DNA of 16,785 nt. It comes from JADJWR01 sp964610575. Lineage in GTDB: Bacteria; Pseudomonadota; Gammaproteobacteria; Burkholderiales; Burkholderiaceae_F. The stretch covers positions 1 to 16,785 of the forward strand of contig CAZSYX010000071.1 in assembly GCA_964610575.1 (NCBI GenBank), written 5' to 3'. Under the pieces are notes generated by a model. The model ran no database searches and was not told the origin of the DNA. It was given only the letters and a program-made list of their open reading frames with translations. Position numbers and translations under genes: made by a program. Shown here in pieces: positions 1 to 7,399 of this stretch (positions within the stretch are counted from its first letter, which is position 1; each line of letters opens with the position of its first letter).

Positions 1-274
1 CGCGCGGCACCTGGCCCCGGTCGCTCAGGTGATCGCGCACCGCAGTGGCGCGGTCGTTGGCAAGCCGGCGCACGCAGACCCGATCGCCAACAGCAGGCCG
101 ATCGAGGATCCGCAAGGTAGCTTCGCGCGATCACGAAGGACGGCAAGCCGACAGGAGCGCCCCGCAGCAATGGCTGCCGGACCTCGGCTACCGGCCGACG
201 GACGACGCCGCGTGCCGTGGCATGCGCTTCGCGTCGGGATCGGCCCGGTGACGGAGCCCGTCCATCGCTGCCGT

Positions 275-287
275 CTGTCGCCGACAG
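275..287. promoter_or_regulatory. Short perfect inverted repeat, possible operator
   Basis: CTGTCG and CGACAG flank a single C. The element lies 82 bases before the start codon at 370 and upstream of the AT-rich patch that may be the promoter. No known regulator site is recognised; chance is possible in GC-rich DNA. Confidence 0.2.
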
Positions 288-330
288 ATCCCTTTGTCGC
301 TCGGCGGCCGCAGATCGGCCGCGCATTTCT

Positions 331-336
331 TATCAT
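331..336 (+). promoter_or_regulatory. Candidate -10 element (TATCAT)
   Basis: TATCAT differs at one base from the sigma70 -10 consensus and sits in the only AT-rich patch before the gene at 370, giving a leader of about 30 bases. No matching -35 is found at 16-18 bases, so this is weak. Confidence 0.25.
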
Positions 337-369
337 TCTTCGCGGCGAGGATGCCGTGGGGATCCGACG

Positions 370-855
370 ATGAAGCGTTGTTTGAACTTGCGAACGCAGA
401 TCGGACGTCTGGGCCTGAGGGCGCTGCTGGTGTGCATGCTGCCGCTGTCGGCCGCCGCCCAGCCCGAGGGCGGCCTGTATGTCGCCGGCGCGGGTTTCAG
501 CTTTGGGCAGGCGGCCGACGACGGGCTGTCGCGCAATCCTGGCGGCGGGCGGTTCTTCCTGCTGGCGCTGCCGCCGCAGACCGTGGCGTTGACGACGCAG
601 GCCAGCCGGTCCGACGCTGCGGCACGGCAGCGGGTCATCGACGGCAACGGTGTGCTGCTGGTCTGCCAGCGGGATATCGACAACGGCTCGGTCGACGCAT
701 CGAGGCTCGTCCCCGGAGTGGTCGCGGTCCGCGGCTGGCCGCCCGCGGGCAGCAGCGACCTGCCGGCCGGCCAGCGCTACTTTCCGAACGAAGACCCGGC
801 CAAGCTGCCGCAGTCCGACGAGATGCTGCGCCGGCTGCGTTCGACCTGCTCCTGA
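370..855 (+). CDS. Secreted small protein with DsrE-like pattern, function unknown
   Basis: A 161-residue protein. Residues 1-30 form a signal peptide: basic start (MKRCLNLRTQ), hydrophobic core at about 15-28, and an SAAA-Q cleavage site, so the mature protein should be periplasmic. The second half carries GVLLVCQRDI (94-103) followed by LVPGVVAVRGWP (113-124). That order, a Cys at a strand end and then a 'PGV..V..GW' strand, recalls the C-terminal half of the DsrE/DsrF-like fold, where the Cys can take part in sulfur transfer. The candidate Cys here is Cys99; a second Cys is at 160, next to the C-terminus. The family match is from memory and uncertain. The start was chosen because the signal peptide begins here and GGGGAT lies about 8 bases upstream. 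It is the first of four plus-strand genes for envelope proteins, 130 bp before the next. Confidence 0.65.
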   Translation: MKRCLNLRTQIGRLGLRALLVCMLPLSAAAQPEGGLYVAGAGFSFGQAADDGLSRNPGGGRFFLLALPPQTVALTTQASRSDAAARQRVIDGNGVLLVCQRDIDNGSVDASRLVPGVVAVRGWPPAGSSDLPAGQRYFPNEDPAKLPQSDEMLRRLRSTCS

Positions 856-902
856 CCGCGACGCCGCGCGGCCCGTGACATGGCGCCGGCGCGGGCGCCT
901 CG

Positions 903-908
903 TATACT
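903..908 (+). promoter_or_regulatory. Candidate -10 element (TATACT)
   Basis: TATACT stands out in otherwise GC-rich DNA 77 bases before the start codon at 986. The nearest TTGACA-like hexamer (GTGACA, 875-880) is 22 bases upstream, too far for an ideal sigma70 promoter. If real, the hydrolase gene has its own promoter. Confidence 0.35.
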
Positions 909-985
909 TCGCGGCCCTTCTGCCATCACCGCTCGACGCGCGCGGGCACCGGCCGCACGCCCGTCGGCGACTTCAGCGATAGTCG

Positions 986-2560
986 ATGAGATTGAAACGG
1001 ATCGTCACCTGGGTGGTGGCCGCGCTGCTGCTCGTGGCTGCGTTGGGTCTGGGCATCCGCTCCTACCGCGCGCTGCAAGGGCCGCCGTTGCAGCCCTGGC
1101 ATACCTTCGTGCCGGCCGAACTGCACGCGGCCGAACTCGACGCCGCCGACTGGACCCGCTATCTCGCCCAGGAGCAGTCGATATTCGACAGCGTGCAGGC
1201 CAATGTCACGCGCAAGCTCGATCCGGACGCGCGCGTGCCTTACAACCGCTACTTCGAGGGCAGCCCCGTCTTCCCGCCGCGGTTCACGCAGGACTGGAAC
1301 CGCTCCTACGTGATCGAGCCCGCTTCGGCGCCGAAGGGCGCGGTGGTGCTGCTGCACGGGCTCACCGACTCGCCCTACAGCCTCCGCCACGTCGCCCGGC
1401 GCTACGCCGAGCGCGGATTCGTCGCCATCGGGCTGCGCATCCCCGGCCACGGAACGGTCCCCGCGGGGCTGACCGACGTGCGCTGGGAAGACTGGATGGC
1501 GGCCACCCGGCTTGCCGTGCGCGAGGCGCGGCGCCGGGCGCCGGCGCCGGCGCCGTTGCATCTGGTCGGTTTCTCCAACGGCGGCGCGCTGGCGGTGAAG
1601 TATTCGCTCGACGCGATCGAGGACCCGCAGCTGCCGCGCGCCGATCGCCTGGTGCTGTTCACGCCGATGATCGGCATCACGCGCTTTGCGCGCTTCGCCG
1701 GGCTGGCCGGCCTGCCGGCGCTGCTGCCGCCGTTCGCCAACGCGGCCTGGCTGAGCAACCTGCCGGAGTTCAACCCCTTCAAGTACAACTCGTTTCCCGT
1801 CAACGGTGCGCGCCAGTCCTATCGGCTGACCGACGCGCTGCAGGCGCAGATCCAGCGCCTGTCGCGCGCCGGGCGGCTGGACACGATCCCGCCGGTGCTG
1901 ACCTTCCAGTCGGTGATCGACTTCACGGTGAGCACGCCGGCCATCCTCACCGCGCTGTACGCGTTCCTGCCCGACAACGGCAGCGAGATCGTGCTGTTCG
2001 ACGTGAACCGGACCGTGAAGTTCGGTCCGCTGCTGCGGCCGTCGTCGTACGTGGCGCTGGAACGCCTGACGCCGACGACGCCGCAGCCGTATCGCTTCAC
2101 GGCGATCGTCAACGCCGGCGACGACAGCGACGCCACGGTCGAGAGAGCCATCGGGCCGGGGCAGTTGCAGGCGGCCGAGCGGCCGCTCGACATTCCCTAT
2201 CCGCCGGGAATCTTCTCGCTGTCGCACCTGTCGATTCCGATCCCGCCGGACGACCCGCTGTACGGCATGCGGCCCGACCCGAAGACGCGCCTGGAGTTCG
2301 GCCTGAACCTCGGCGCTCTCGACGCGCGCGGGGAAAGGGGTGCGCTGATCGTCGACCAGGACTTCCTGACCCGCCTGCCTGCCAACCCTTTCTTCGCCTA
2401 CCTTATGGCGCGGGTCGAAGAGGGCATCGAGAAACTGCCGACGGCCAGCGGCCAGAAGATCGCCGCCACGCCGCCGACCGGCCTGCCGGTCCGACTCGAG
2501 GCGCTGCTGTCGACCTTCGCGCCTGCCGACGCCGATGCCCAGCCGTTCGCCGGCCCCTGA
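986..2560 (+). CDS. Membrane-anchored alpha/beta hydrolase
   Basis: A 524-residue serine hydrolase of the alpha/beta fold; substrate unknown, probably an ester or lipid. Residues 1-28 are a signal anchor (MRLKRIV, then a hydrophobic stretch at about 7-24), so the enzyme should face the periplasm. The fold signature is clear: VVLLHGLTDSPYS (120-132) is the oxyanion-hole strand and turn, IPGHG (152-156) follows, and GFSNGG (195-200) is the nucleophile elbow with Ser197. Asp312 in SVIDFTV and His414 in SLSHLS are the likely remaining triad members; that pairing is my inference. At 524 residues it is longer than a bare 250-300-residue hydrolase, with about 80 residues before and 100 after the core. 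ATG at 986 is chosen because it begins the anchor; there is no strong ribosome binding site. It is followed 78 bp later by the CREST-like gene. Confidence 0.85.
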   Translation: MRLKRIVTWVVAALLLVAALGLGIRSYRALQGPPLQPWHTFVPAELHAAELDAADWTRYLAQEQSIFDSVQANVTRKLDPDARVPYNRYFEGSPVFPPRFTQDWNRSYVIEPASAPKGAVVLLHGLTDSPYSLRHVARRYAERGFVAIGLRIPGHGTVPAGLTDVRWEDWMAATRLAVREARRRAPAPAPLHLVGFSNGGALAVKYSLDAIEDPQLPRADRLVLFTPMIGITRFARFAGLAGLPALLPPFANAAWLSNLPEFNPFKYNSFPVNGARQSYRLTDALQAQIQRLSRAGRLDTIPPVLTFQSVIDFTVSTPAILTALYAFLPDNGSEIVLFDVNRTVKFGPLLRPSSYVALERLTPTTPQPYRFTAIVNAGDDSDATVERAIGPGQLQAAERPLDIPYPPGIFSLSHLSIPIPPDDPLYGMRPDPKTRLEFGLNLGALDARGERGALIVDQDFLTRLPANPFFAYLMARVEEGIEKLPTASGQKIAATPPTGLPVRLEALLSTFAPADADAQPFAGP

Positions 2561-2625
2561 CCGGACGGCGCGCGCGGGTCGCGGCGATCGCGTCGAAAGC
2601 GGCCGGCGCAGCGTGCCATCACCCC

Positions 2626-2630
2626 GAGGA
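2626..2630 (+). promoter_or_regulatory. Ribosome binding site deciding a TTG start
   Basis: GAGGA lies 8 bases before TTG at 2639 and supports that non-ATG start, since no ATG begins the first membrane helix. Confidence 0.6.
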
Positions 2631-2638
2631 GTCGCCCC

Positions 2639-3412
2639 TTGACGAAGCGCACCGCGTTCATCATCGCGTTCACGCTGCTGACCATCGCAGCGGCCTTCCT
2701 GCTGCCGGCGACGCCGCAGCCGCCCGACTACCATGACTTCGCGGACCGGCGCGGCGCGCTCGGGATCGACAATTTCCTCGACGTCGTCTCCAACGTCGCC
2801 TTTCTGCTGGCCGGCATCGCCGGCCTCGTGGTGGTGCTGTCGGGCCGGGCGCGCTTCGAGTTCCCGCAGGAGCGCTGGCCGTGGGTGGTGTTCTTCCTCG
2901 GCATCCTGCTGACGGCGGCCGGTTCTTCCTACTATCACCTGGAGCCGAACAACGAGACCCTGTTCTGGGACCGGCTGCCGATGACGATCGCCTTCATGGG
3001 GCTGGTGTCGAGCCAGATCGTCGACCGGATCAGCGTCAGGATCGGGCTGATCCTGCTCGGACCGATGCTGCTGGTGGGCATGGCCTCGGTCGTCTACTGG
3101 ATCGCGACCGAGCGCGCCGGCGCCGGCAACGTGCTGCCCTATGCGCTGCTGCAGGGCTACGCGGTATTCGTCCTGCTGCTGATGGCCATCCTGAACCCGT
3201 CGCGCTACACGCGCGCCAGCGACCTGTACTTCGTCTTCGGCTGGTACGTGCTCGCCAAGCTGCTGGAGCTTTTCGATGCGCTGGTCCTGGCGCACAGCCA
3301 CGTCGTCAGCGGCCACACGCTCAAGCACGTCGCCGCGGCCGCGGCGGGCTTCGTCGCCTGCTACATGCTGACACACCGGACGTTGAACCGGCCCGCGCCG
3401 ACGGCTCGTTGA
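2639..3412 (+). CDS. CREST/ceramidase-like integral membrane hydrolase
   Basis: A 257-residue protein with seven or eight predicted membrane helices (about 6-22, 45-66, 81-96, 113-127, 133-155, 164-185, 196-214, 229-246). It carries the full metal-site pattern of the CREST superfamily (alkaline ceramidases, PAQR receptors, Per1): S96-x3-H100 in GSSYYHL, D111 in LFWDRLP, and H226-x3-H230 in GHTLKH. In known members these residues bind zinc and hydrolyse an amide or ester inside the membrane. LFWDRLPM and SSYYHLEPN also resemble the ceramidase branch. The natural substrate cannot be told from sequence; many bacteria carrying such genes lack sphingolipids. Translation starts at TTG with GAGGA 8 bases upstream. 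The gene ends 5 bases before the start of the lipoprotein hydrolase, so the two are probably co-transcribed. Confidence 0.82.
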   Translation: MTKRTAFIIAFTLLTIAAAFLLPATPQPPDYHDFADRRGALGIDNFLDVVSNVAFLLAGIAGLVVVLSGRARFEFPQERWPWVVFFLGILLTAAGSSYYHLEPNNETLFWDRLPMTIAFMGLVSSQIVDRISVRIGLILLGPMLLVGMASVVYWIATERAGAGNVLPYALLQGYAVFVLLLMAILNPSRYTRASDLYFVFGWYVLAKLLELFDALVLAHSHVVSGHTLKHVAAAAAGFVACYMLTHRTLNRPAPTAR

Positions 3413-3417
3413 CCGCG

Positions 3418-4728
3418 ATGGGCACCTCCGCCGCAACGACCGGAATGCGGCGCGCGGCCACGTGGGCGCTGCTGCTCGCCGCTGCACTGCTCGCCGGCTG
3501 CCAGACGCCGGTGCGGCTGATGCCGACGCCGGTCGTGTTCCGCAACGCCGACGTCGATCCGTTCGAGCGCGCCGGCTACAAGGTGACGGGCACCGAAGTG
3601 CCGGTGCTTTACGCGACCAACCGGGGCGCGGTGATCGAGTGGCCCGAGCCGGTGCTGACCTTTCTTCCCAGCAGCACGCTGCGCATGGGCGTGGCCGACG
3701 TGCGCATCGGCGACGGCACGCTTGACTGGGAGACCCTGCACCGACTGTCGACGAGCGACGACCCGGACGAGCGCCCGATCGTGCGGCTCGACCGGCTCGA
3801 GCAGATGACGGCGTTCGCTGTCGACGGCGGCGCGGACGCTGCGGGCGACCTCCGCGCCTTCATGGCGCTCGTCGACAAGGCGATCGCCGCCAGTCCGAAT
3901 ACCCAGCTGGTCGTGTACGTGCACGGCTCCAACAGCACCGCCCCCCGGGCCGCAGCGCAGGCGGCGCAGTTCCGCCACTTCACCGGGCGGCGGATGGTGG
4001 TGTTGTCGCTGATGTGGCCGTCGGCGGGATCGCTGCTGCGCTACTTCACCGACGTGTACAACGCCGCGGCCAGTGTCGAGCCGTTCGCGCAGTTGATCGA
4101 ACTGCTGGCCGAGCACACGCGCGCCTCCGGGATCGACGTGCTCGCCTACAGCGCCGGGGCCCAGGTGGTGAGCCCGGGCCTGGCCGCGCTGGGCAAGGGG
4201 CGGGCGGGGGAGTCGCGGGCCGAACTGCGCCGGCGGCTGCGGCTGGGGCAGGTCTACTTCGCCGCCCCGGACATCGACACGCGTCGCTTCGTCGGCGAAC
4301 TTGGCCGGTACATCGACGTCGCCGACCGGGTGAGCGTTGCCGCCAACCTTAACGACTCGGCGCTGCGCGTCGCGGCCCTGGTGCACCGCGCCTCGCGCGC
4401 CGGCCGGCCGGACCCGACGGAACTCGACGCCGAGCAGACGGACTTCCTCGTCGACGCCTCGCAGCGGCTGGACTTCGACCTGATCAAGGTCGATCCGAAC
4501 GATATCCCCGGGCTGCCGGTGGGCTCGCATGCCTTCTGGTACGACGATCCCTGGGTCAGCGGCGACCTGCTCGGCCTGCTGCTGCTGCGGGCCGAGCCGC
4601 AACGCCGCGGCCTGGTGGCCCAGACCACCCCGCGCGGCGCCCGCTACTGGACGTTCCCGGCCGACTTCGACCGGCGCGTGTCGCGTCTGTTTGCCGACGC
4701 CCGGTCCGGCGACGAGGTGCCGCGGTAG
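3418..4728 (+). CDS. Lipoprotein alpha/beta hydrolase, DUF900 family
   Basis: A 436-residue predicted lipoprotein. The signal peptide ends in the lipobox LLAG-C28; Gln at +2 favours the outer membrane by the usual sorting rule. VPVLYATNRG (61-70) is the entry motif typical of DUF900 hydrolases. VVYVHGSNS (165-173) is the oxyanion region, AYSAGA (243-248) the nucleophile elbow with Ser245, APDID (283-287) contains a candidate acid, and GSHAFWYDDP (369-378) supplies His371. All triad positions are present, so it should be active; substrate unknown. The start is ambiguous: ATG 3418 gives nine extra residues before Met10 (ATG 3445), which alone would begin a compact lipoprotein signal (MRRAATWALLL); TTG 3409, overlapping the previous stop, is also in frame. 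It ends the four-gene plus-strand cluster. Confidence 0.82.
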   Translation: MGTSAATTGMRRAATWALLLAAALLAGCQTPVRLMPTPVVFRNADVDPFERAGYKVTGTEVPVLYATNRGAVIEWPEPVLTFLPSSTLRMGVADVRIGDGTLDWETLHRLSTSDDPDERPIVRLDRLEQMTAFAVDGGADAAGDLRAFMALVDKAIAASPNTQLVVYVHGSNSTAPRAAAQAAQFRHFTGRRMVVLSLMWPSAGSLLRYFTDVYNAAASVEPFAQLIELLAEHTRASGIDVLAYSAGAQVVSPGLAALGKGRAGESRAELRRRLRLGQVYFAAPDIDTRRFVGELGRYIDVADRVSVAANLNDSALRVAALVHRASRAGRPDPTELDAEQTDFLVDASQRLDFDLIKVDPNDIPGLPVGSHAFWYDDPWVSGDLLGLLLLRAEPQRRGLVAQTTPRGARYWTFPADFDRRVSRLFADARSGDEVPR

Positions 4729-4754
4729 CGGCGAGGCCGGCGGCAGGATCACAC

Positions 4755-4790
4755 CGCCCCCGCTCGCTGCGCTCGCGCCCCCCGCGGGGG
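4755..4790. repeat. GC-rich repeat-like element in a convergent gap
   Basis: The stretch has two copies of CGCTCGC (4761-4767 and 4770-4776) and then a 12-base perfect palindrome CCCCCGCGGGGG (4779-4790). A C-run, then CGCTCGCTGCGCTCGC, then a C-run meeting a G-run is a layout I recall as dispersed in intergenic DNA of Burkholderiales. Only one copy is in this window, so repetition is not shown here. Confidence 0.4.
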
Positions 4791-4793
4791 CAC

Positions 4794-4826
4794 GCCGCTG
4801 TCTTGGGGCGGCCCGGCGACAGCGGC
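4794..4826. terminator. Candidate bidirectional terminator hairpin
   Basis: GCCGCTGTC (4794-4802) pairs perfectly with GACAGCGGC (4818-4826) around a 15-base loop. It sits between two convergent genes, 66 bases after the lipoprotein gene and touching the stop codon of the MscS gene. There is no U-run, so its role in termination is inferred from position and stem strength. Confidence 0.45.
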
Positions 4827-7399
4827 TAGCCTGCCGGTGAGCGGTCCTGCGCGCTGCCCGGCCCGGGGCTCGCCTGCACGTCCGTGCGGGCGTCCGCCGC
4901 GGCATTGCCTGGCGCGCCGCGCAGGCGCACGTCGCGCTGCGGCAGCGGCACCTCGATGCCGGCTTCGGCCAGGCCGTCGCGGATCCGCATCGCCAATTCG
5001 CTGCGCAACTGCACCCAGTCGGCACGGTCGTTGGTCCAGGCGCGGACACTGAAATCGAGCGCGCCGGCGGTCAGGCCGGTCATGATGGCCTGCGGCGCGG
5101 GTGCAAACGACACCCCGTCGATCGAGCGCGCGATTCCCTCGAGCAGTTCGATCGTGCGCCGCGGGTCCGCACCGTAGACGGTGCTCAGTTCCACACTGAT
5201 GCGCCGGCGCGTGCCGGTGAGCGTCCAGTTGATGACCTTGTCGGCCAGCAGCATGCCGTTGGGCACGACCACGTCGGCGCCGTCGAAAGTGGTGACGGTC
5301 GTCGCGCGCAGGCCGATCTCGCGCACCTGGCCGACCATCCCCGCCACCTCGATCGTGTCGCCGCGCTGGATCGGCCGCTCGAACATCAGGATCATGCCGG
5401 CGACGAAGTTGCGCACCACGTCCTGCAGGCCGAAGCCGATGCCCACGCCGAGCGCACCGAACACCAGTGTCAGCTGGCCGACCTGGAACCCCGCCGCAGC
5501 GAGCGCGGCCAGCAGCCCCAGGAACAGGATCACGTAGTAACTCAGCGAGGAGACGCTGTTGCCCACGCCGCGCGGCAGCGACAGCGTCGGCAGGACGTCC
5601 TCGGCCAACACCTGACGGATCAGCCTGGCCAGCCAGAACGCGGCCCAGGTGGCCAAGGCGAAGGACACCAGGCTGCCCAGGGTCAGCGACAGCTCGCCCA
5701 GCTTGAACTCGTGCGTCAGCACGGTCATCGCGAACGACGACACCGGGCGATAGATGCGGAACGACTGCAGGGTGAACAGCAGCCAGGCGATGATGAGCGC
5801 GGCGCGCCCGACGTTGACGGCTGCGGGCGCCAGCGAGCCGGCGTAGCGCGACGACAGCCGCGCGACGGTCGGCCCGGCCAGCAGCACCTGGAACAGCGCC
5901 AGCGCGACCCGGCTGCCGGCGTACAGCGCCAGCGCCGCGAAGCTGCTGGTCAGCGTCGCCGTCACCAGCATGGCCGATAGCGACACGTTGCCCAGCACGT
6001 TGGCAACGGCGGCCACGGCCAGCACGGCGCAGGCGACCAACGCCACCAGCTTCCAGCTGCCCGCCTGCAGGCGATGCTCGCCGACGTCGGCGCCGCGTCG
6101 CGCGCGCAGCACATGCCACGCCAGGGTCGCCATCATCGACAGGCTCAGGACCAGCAGCAGCAGCCGATACAGGAGCGGGCTGCCGACCAGCAGGGACACC
6201 ACGACGTTCAGCAGATAGAACAGGGCGCTGAGGTAACCCCATGACCCGACCAGGCTCAGCAGATGCCGTTGCAGCAACCCCAGCACGGGAATCCACGCCA
6301 GCAGATAGACCAGCTGCTGCCGCAGATTCGGCCCCTGCAGCCCGTAGAGCACCGCGCCGCCGGCCACCAGCAGCAGCCAGGCCGCCCAGGGCCGCGTCAG
6401 CGCCTGCAGCGCGTGCTCGCTCAATTGCTTGGCGGCGACCAGCGTCCGGGCGCGCCGTCGCAGCCAGAACATCAGCGGCAGCGACGCCACGGTCAGGATG
6501 CCGAGCGCCGGCAGCAGGCGTGCGCGCGAGGCGTCGAAATCGCGGGCGAAGGCGGTTTCGATTGCCAGGCTGCGCGACAGCCCGACCGAAAGCGGCTCCG
6601 TCTTCTCGGACTCGCGCAGGGCCTGCCACAACGGCGGCGCGTCCATCGTCACCAGCCGCCGGTCGAGTTCGGCGACCTGCTTGACGACTTCGGCCACGCC
6701 CTTCTGCACCTGTGCCGACAGCGCACTGCTCCTGCGGCCCAGATCGATCAGCCGGGCCAGGGGCTCGGCCAGCAGCGCCTGCGCGCGCTCGATCTGCGCG
6801 ACCATTTCCGTTGAGCGTTGCCGCAGCGCCGGCGACAGGTCGGGCTCCTCGAGGGTGGCCAGCCAGGCGGAGCGGCGCGTCGCCAGCTCGGCGGCATCTT
6901 CGGACGCGGTGTTCGTCGCGCGCGTGAGCTCCGCGCGGGTCTGCGTCAGCTTGCGTTCGTGCAGCAGCCAGTGCCGCTCCAGGCTTTCCAGTCGCTGCAC
7001 CGAAAGAAGCGACAAGTCGCTGCCTTCGGTCAGCTCGGTCAGCCGGTCGATCGCCTTGGCCTGCTGCGACAGGGCCTGCGCGATGCGCAGCACCGTGTCA
7101 GGTGCCTGCGCGCGCCGTTGCACGGCCTGGACGAACTTCTCCTCGGCGTCGGCGCGCGACGGGATGTCGGCCGGCGCGATGGCCAGGCTGCGCTCGGCGG
7201 GCGCCTCGGCACCCGCGGTCGCCGGCCGCGCCGTGGTCGGCAGCATGCCGAGCAGCGCCAGCAGCAGACCCAGCACGATCGCGCCGAGGCGGCTCAGTGC
7301 GGCCACAGGCCGCCGTGGCCGCGTGGCGTGCAGTCCGGCCGGCCCGACGCAGCGCACGACGCGCCGCCCGGCTTGCGTTAGGCAGCGTGGGGAACTCAC
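4826..7399 (-). CDS. Large MscS-family mechanosensitive channel
   Basis: An 857-residue inner-membrane channel that would open under membrane tension to release solutes. The C-terminal third is a standard MscS domain: the pore helix ALGVGIGFGLQDVVRNFVAG (649-668), then FERPIQRGDTIEVAG (673-687) opening the beta domain, DVVVPN (709-714), and a mixed alpha/beta end to about residue 825. Before it are about ten membrane helices (about 296-637) and a long helical, partly coiled-coil periplasmic region (about 80-265), as in the large multi-domain members (YbiO/MscK-like, DUF3772-type) rather than the ~290-residue MscS. A hydrophobic signal lies at 34-52. The GTG start overlaps the stop of the upstream gene (GTGA), implying translational coupling; internal GTG codons at 7357 and 7306 are alternatives, the latter giving a compact signal peptide. 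The last 30 residues are Ala/Pro/Ser-rich tail. Confidence 0.88.
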   Translation of the reverse strand: MSSPRCLTQAGRRVVRCVGPAGLHATRPRRPVAALSRLGAIVLGLLLALLGMLPTTARPATAGAEAPAERSLAIAPADIPSRADAEEKFVQAVQRRAQAPDTVLRIAQALSQQAKAIDRLTELTEGSDLSLLSVQRLESLERHWLLHERKLTQTRAELTRATNTASEDAAELATRRSAWLATLEEPDLSPALRQRSTEMVAQIERAQALLAEPLARLIDLGRRSSALSAQVQKGVAEVVKQVAELDRRLVTMDAPPLWQALRESEKTEPLSVGLSRSLAIETAFARDFDASRARLLPALGILTVASLPLMFWLRRRARTLVAAKQLSEHALQALTRPWAAWLLLVAGGAVLYGLQGPNLRQQLVYLLAWIPVLGLLQRHLLSLVGSWGYLSALFYLLNVVVSLLVGSPLLYRLLLLVLSLSMMATLAWHVLRARRGADVGEHRLQAGSWKLVALVACAVLAVAAVANVLGNVSLSAMLVTATLTSSFAALALYAGSRVALALFQVLLAGPTVARLSSRYAGSLAPAAVNVGRAALIIAWLLFTLQSFRIYRPVSSFAMTVLTHEFKLGELSLTLGSLVSFALATWAAFWLARLIRQVLAEDVLPTLSLPRGVGNSVSSLSYYVILFLGLLAALAAAGFQVGQLTLVFGALGVGIGFGLQDVVRNFVAGMILMFERPIQRGDTIEVAGMVGQVREIGLRATTVTTFDGADVVVPNGMLLADKVINWTLTGTRRRISVELSTVYGADPRRTIELLEGIARSIDGVSFAPAPQAIMTGLTAGALDFSVRAWTNDRADWVQLRSELAMRIRDGLAEAGIEVPLPQRDVRLRGAPGNAAADARTDVQASPGPGSAQDRSPAG

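Larger units (their letters stand above)
1..369. other. Upstream region with no recognisable gene
   Basis: No convincing protein is visible on either strand. A plus-strand frame stays open from base 2 to 373 and a minus-strand frame from 336 to 25, but both translate to Arg/Ala/Pro-rich sequence with no domain or motif I recognise, as expected by chance at this GC content. Position 275-287 is a 13-base perfect inverted repeat (CTGTCG-C-CGACAG) that could be an operator. The stretch around 325-340 is locally AT-rich and may hold a promoter for the gene at 370. The 3' end of a gene lying to the left could reach in here, but I cannot support one. Confidence 0.5.

Noticed and set aside
2..373. 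Plus-strand open frame through the left end, possibly a gene tail
   Set aside because: Composition is random-looking and no motif is seen; it also runs into the signal-peptide start of the gene at 370.
1530..1556. GCGCCG tandem repeats
   Set aside because: Encodes an Ala-Pro linker (residues 185-190) of the hydrolase; simple GC bias.
880..2736. 618-codon plus-strand frame overlapping the alpha/beta hydrolase
   Set aside because: Arg/Ala-rich shifted frame; the hydrolase frame carries the catalytic motifs.
926..3487. 853-codon open frame on the minus strand opposite the two hydrolase genes
   Set aside because: Arg/Gln/Asp/His-rich sequence with no domain; it is the mirror of strong plus-strand coding frames at high GC.
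4749..6629. 626-codon minus-strand frame inside the MscS gene
   Set aside because: Same-strand shifted reading of the MscS gene; low complexity (AGRA repeats), no motifs.
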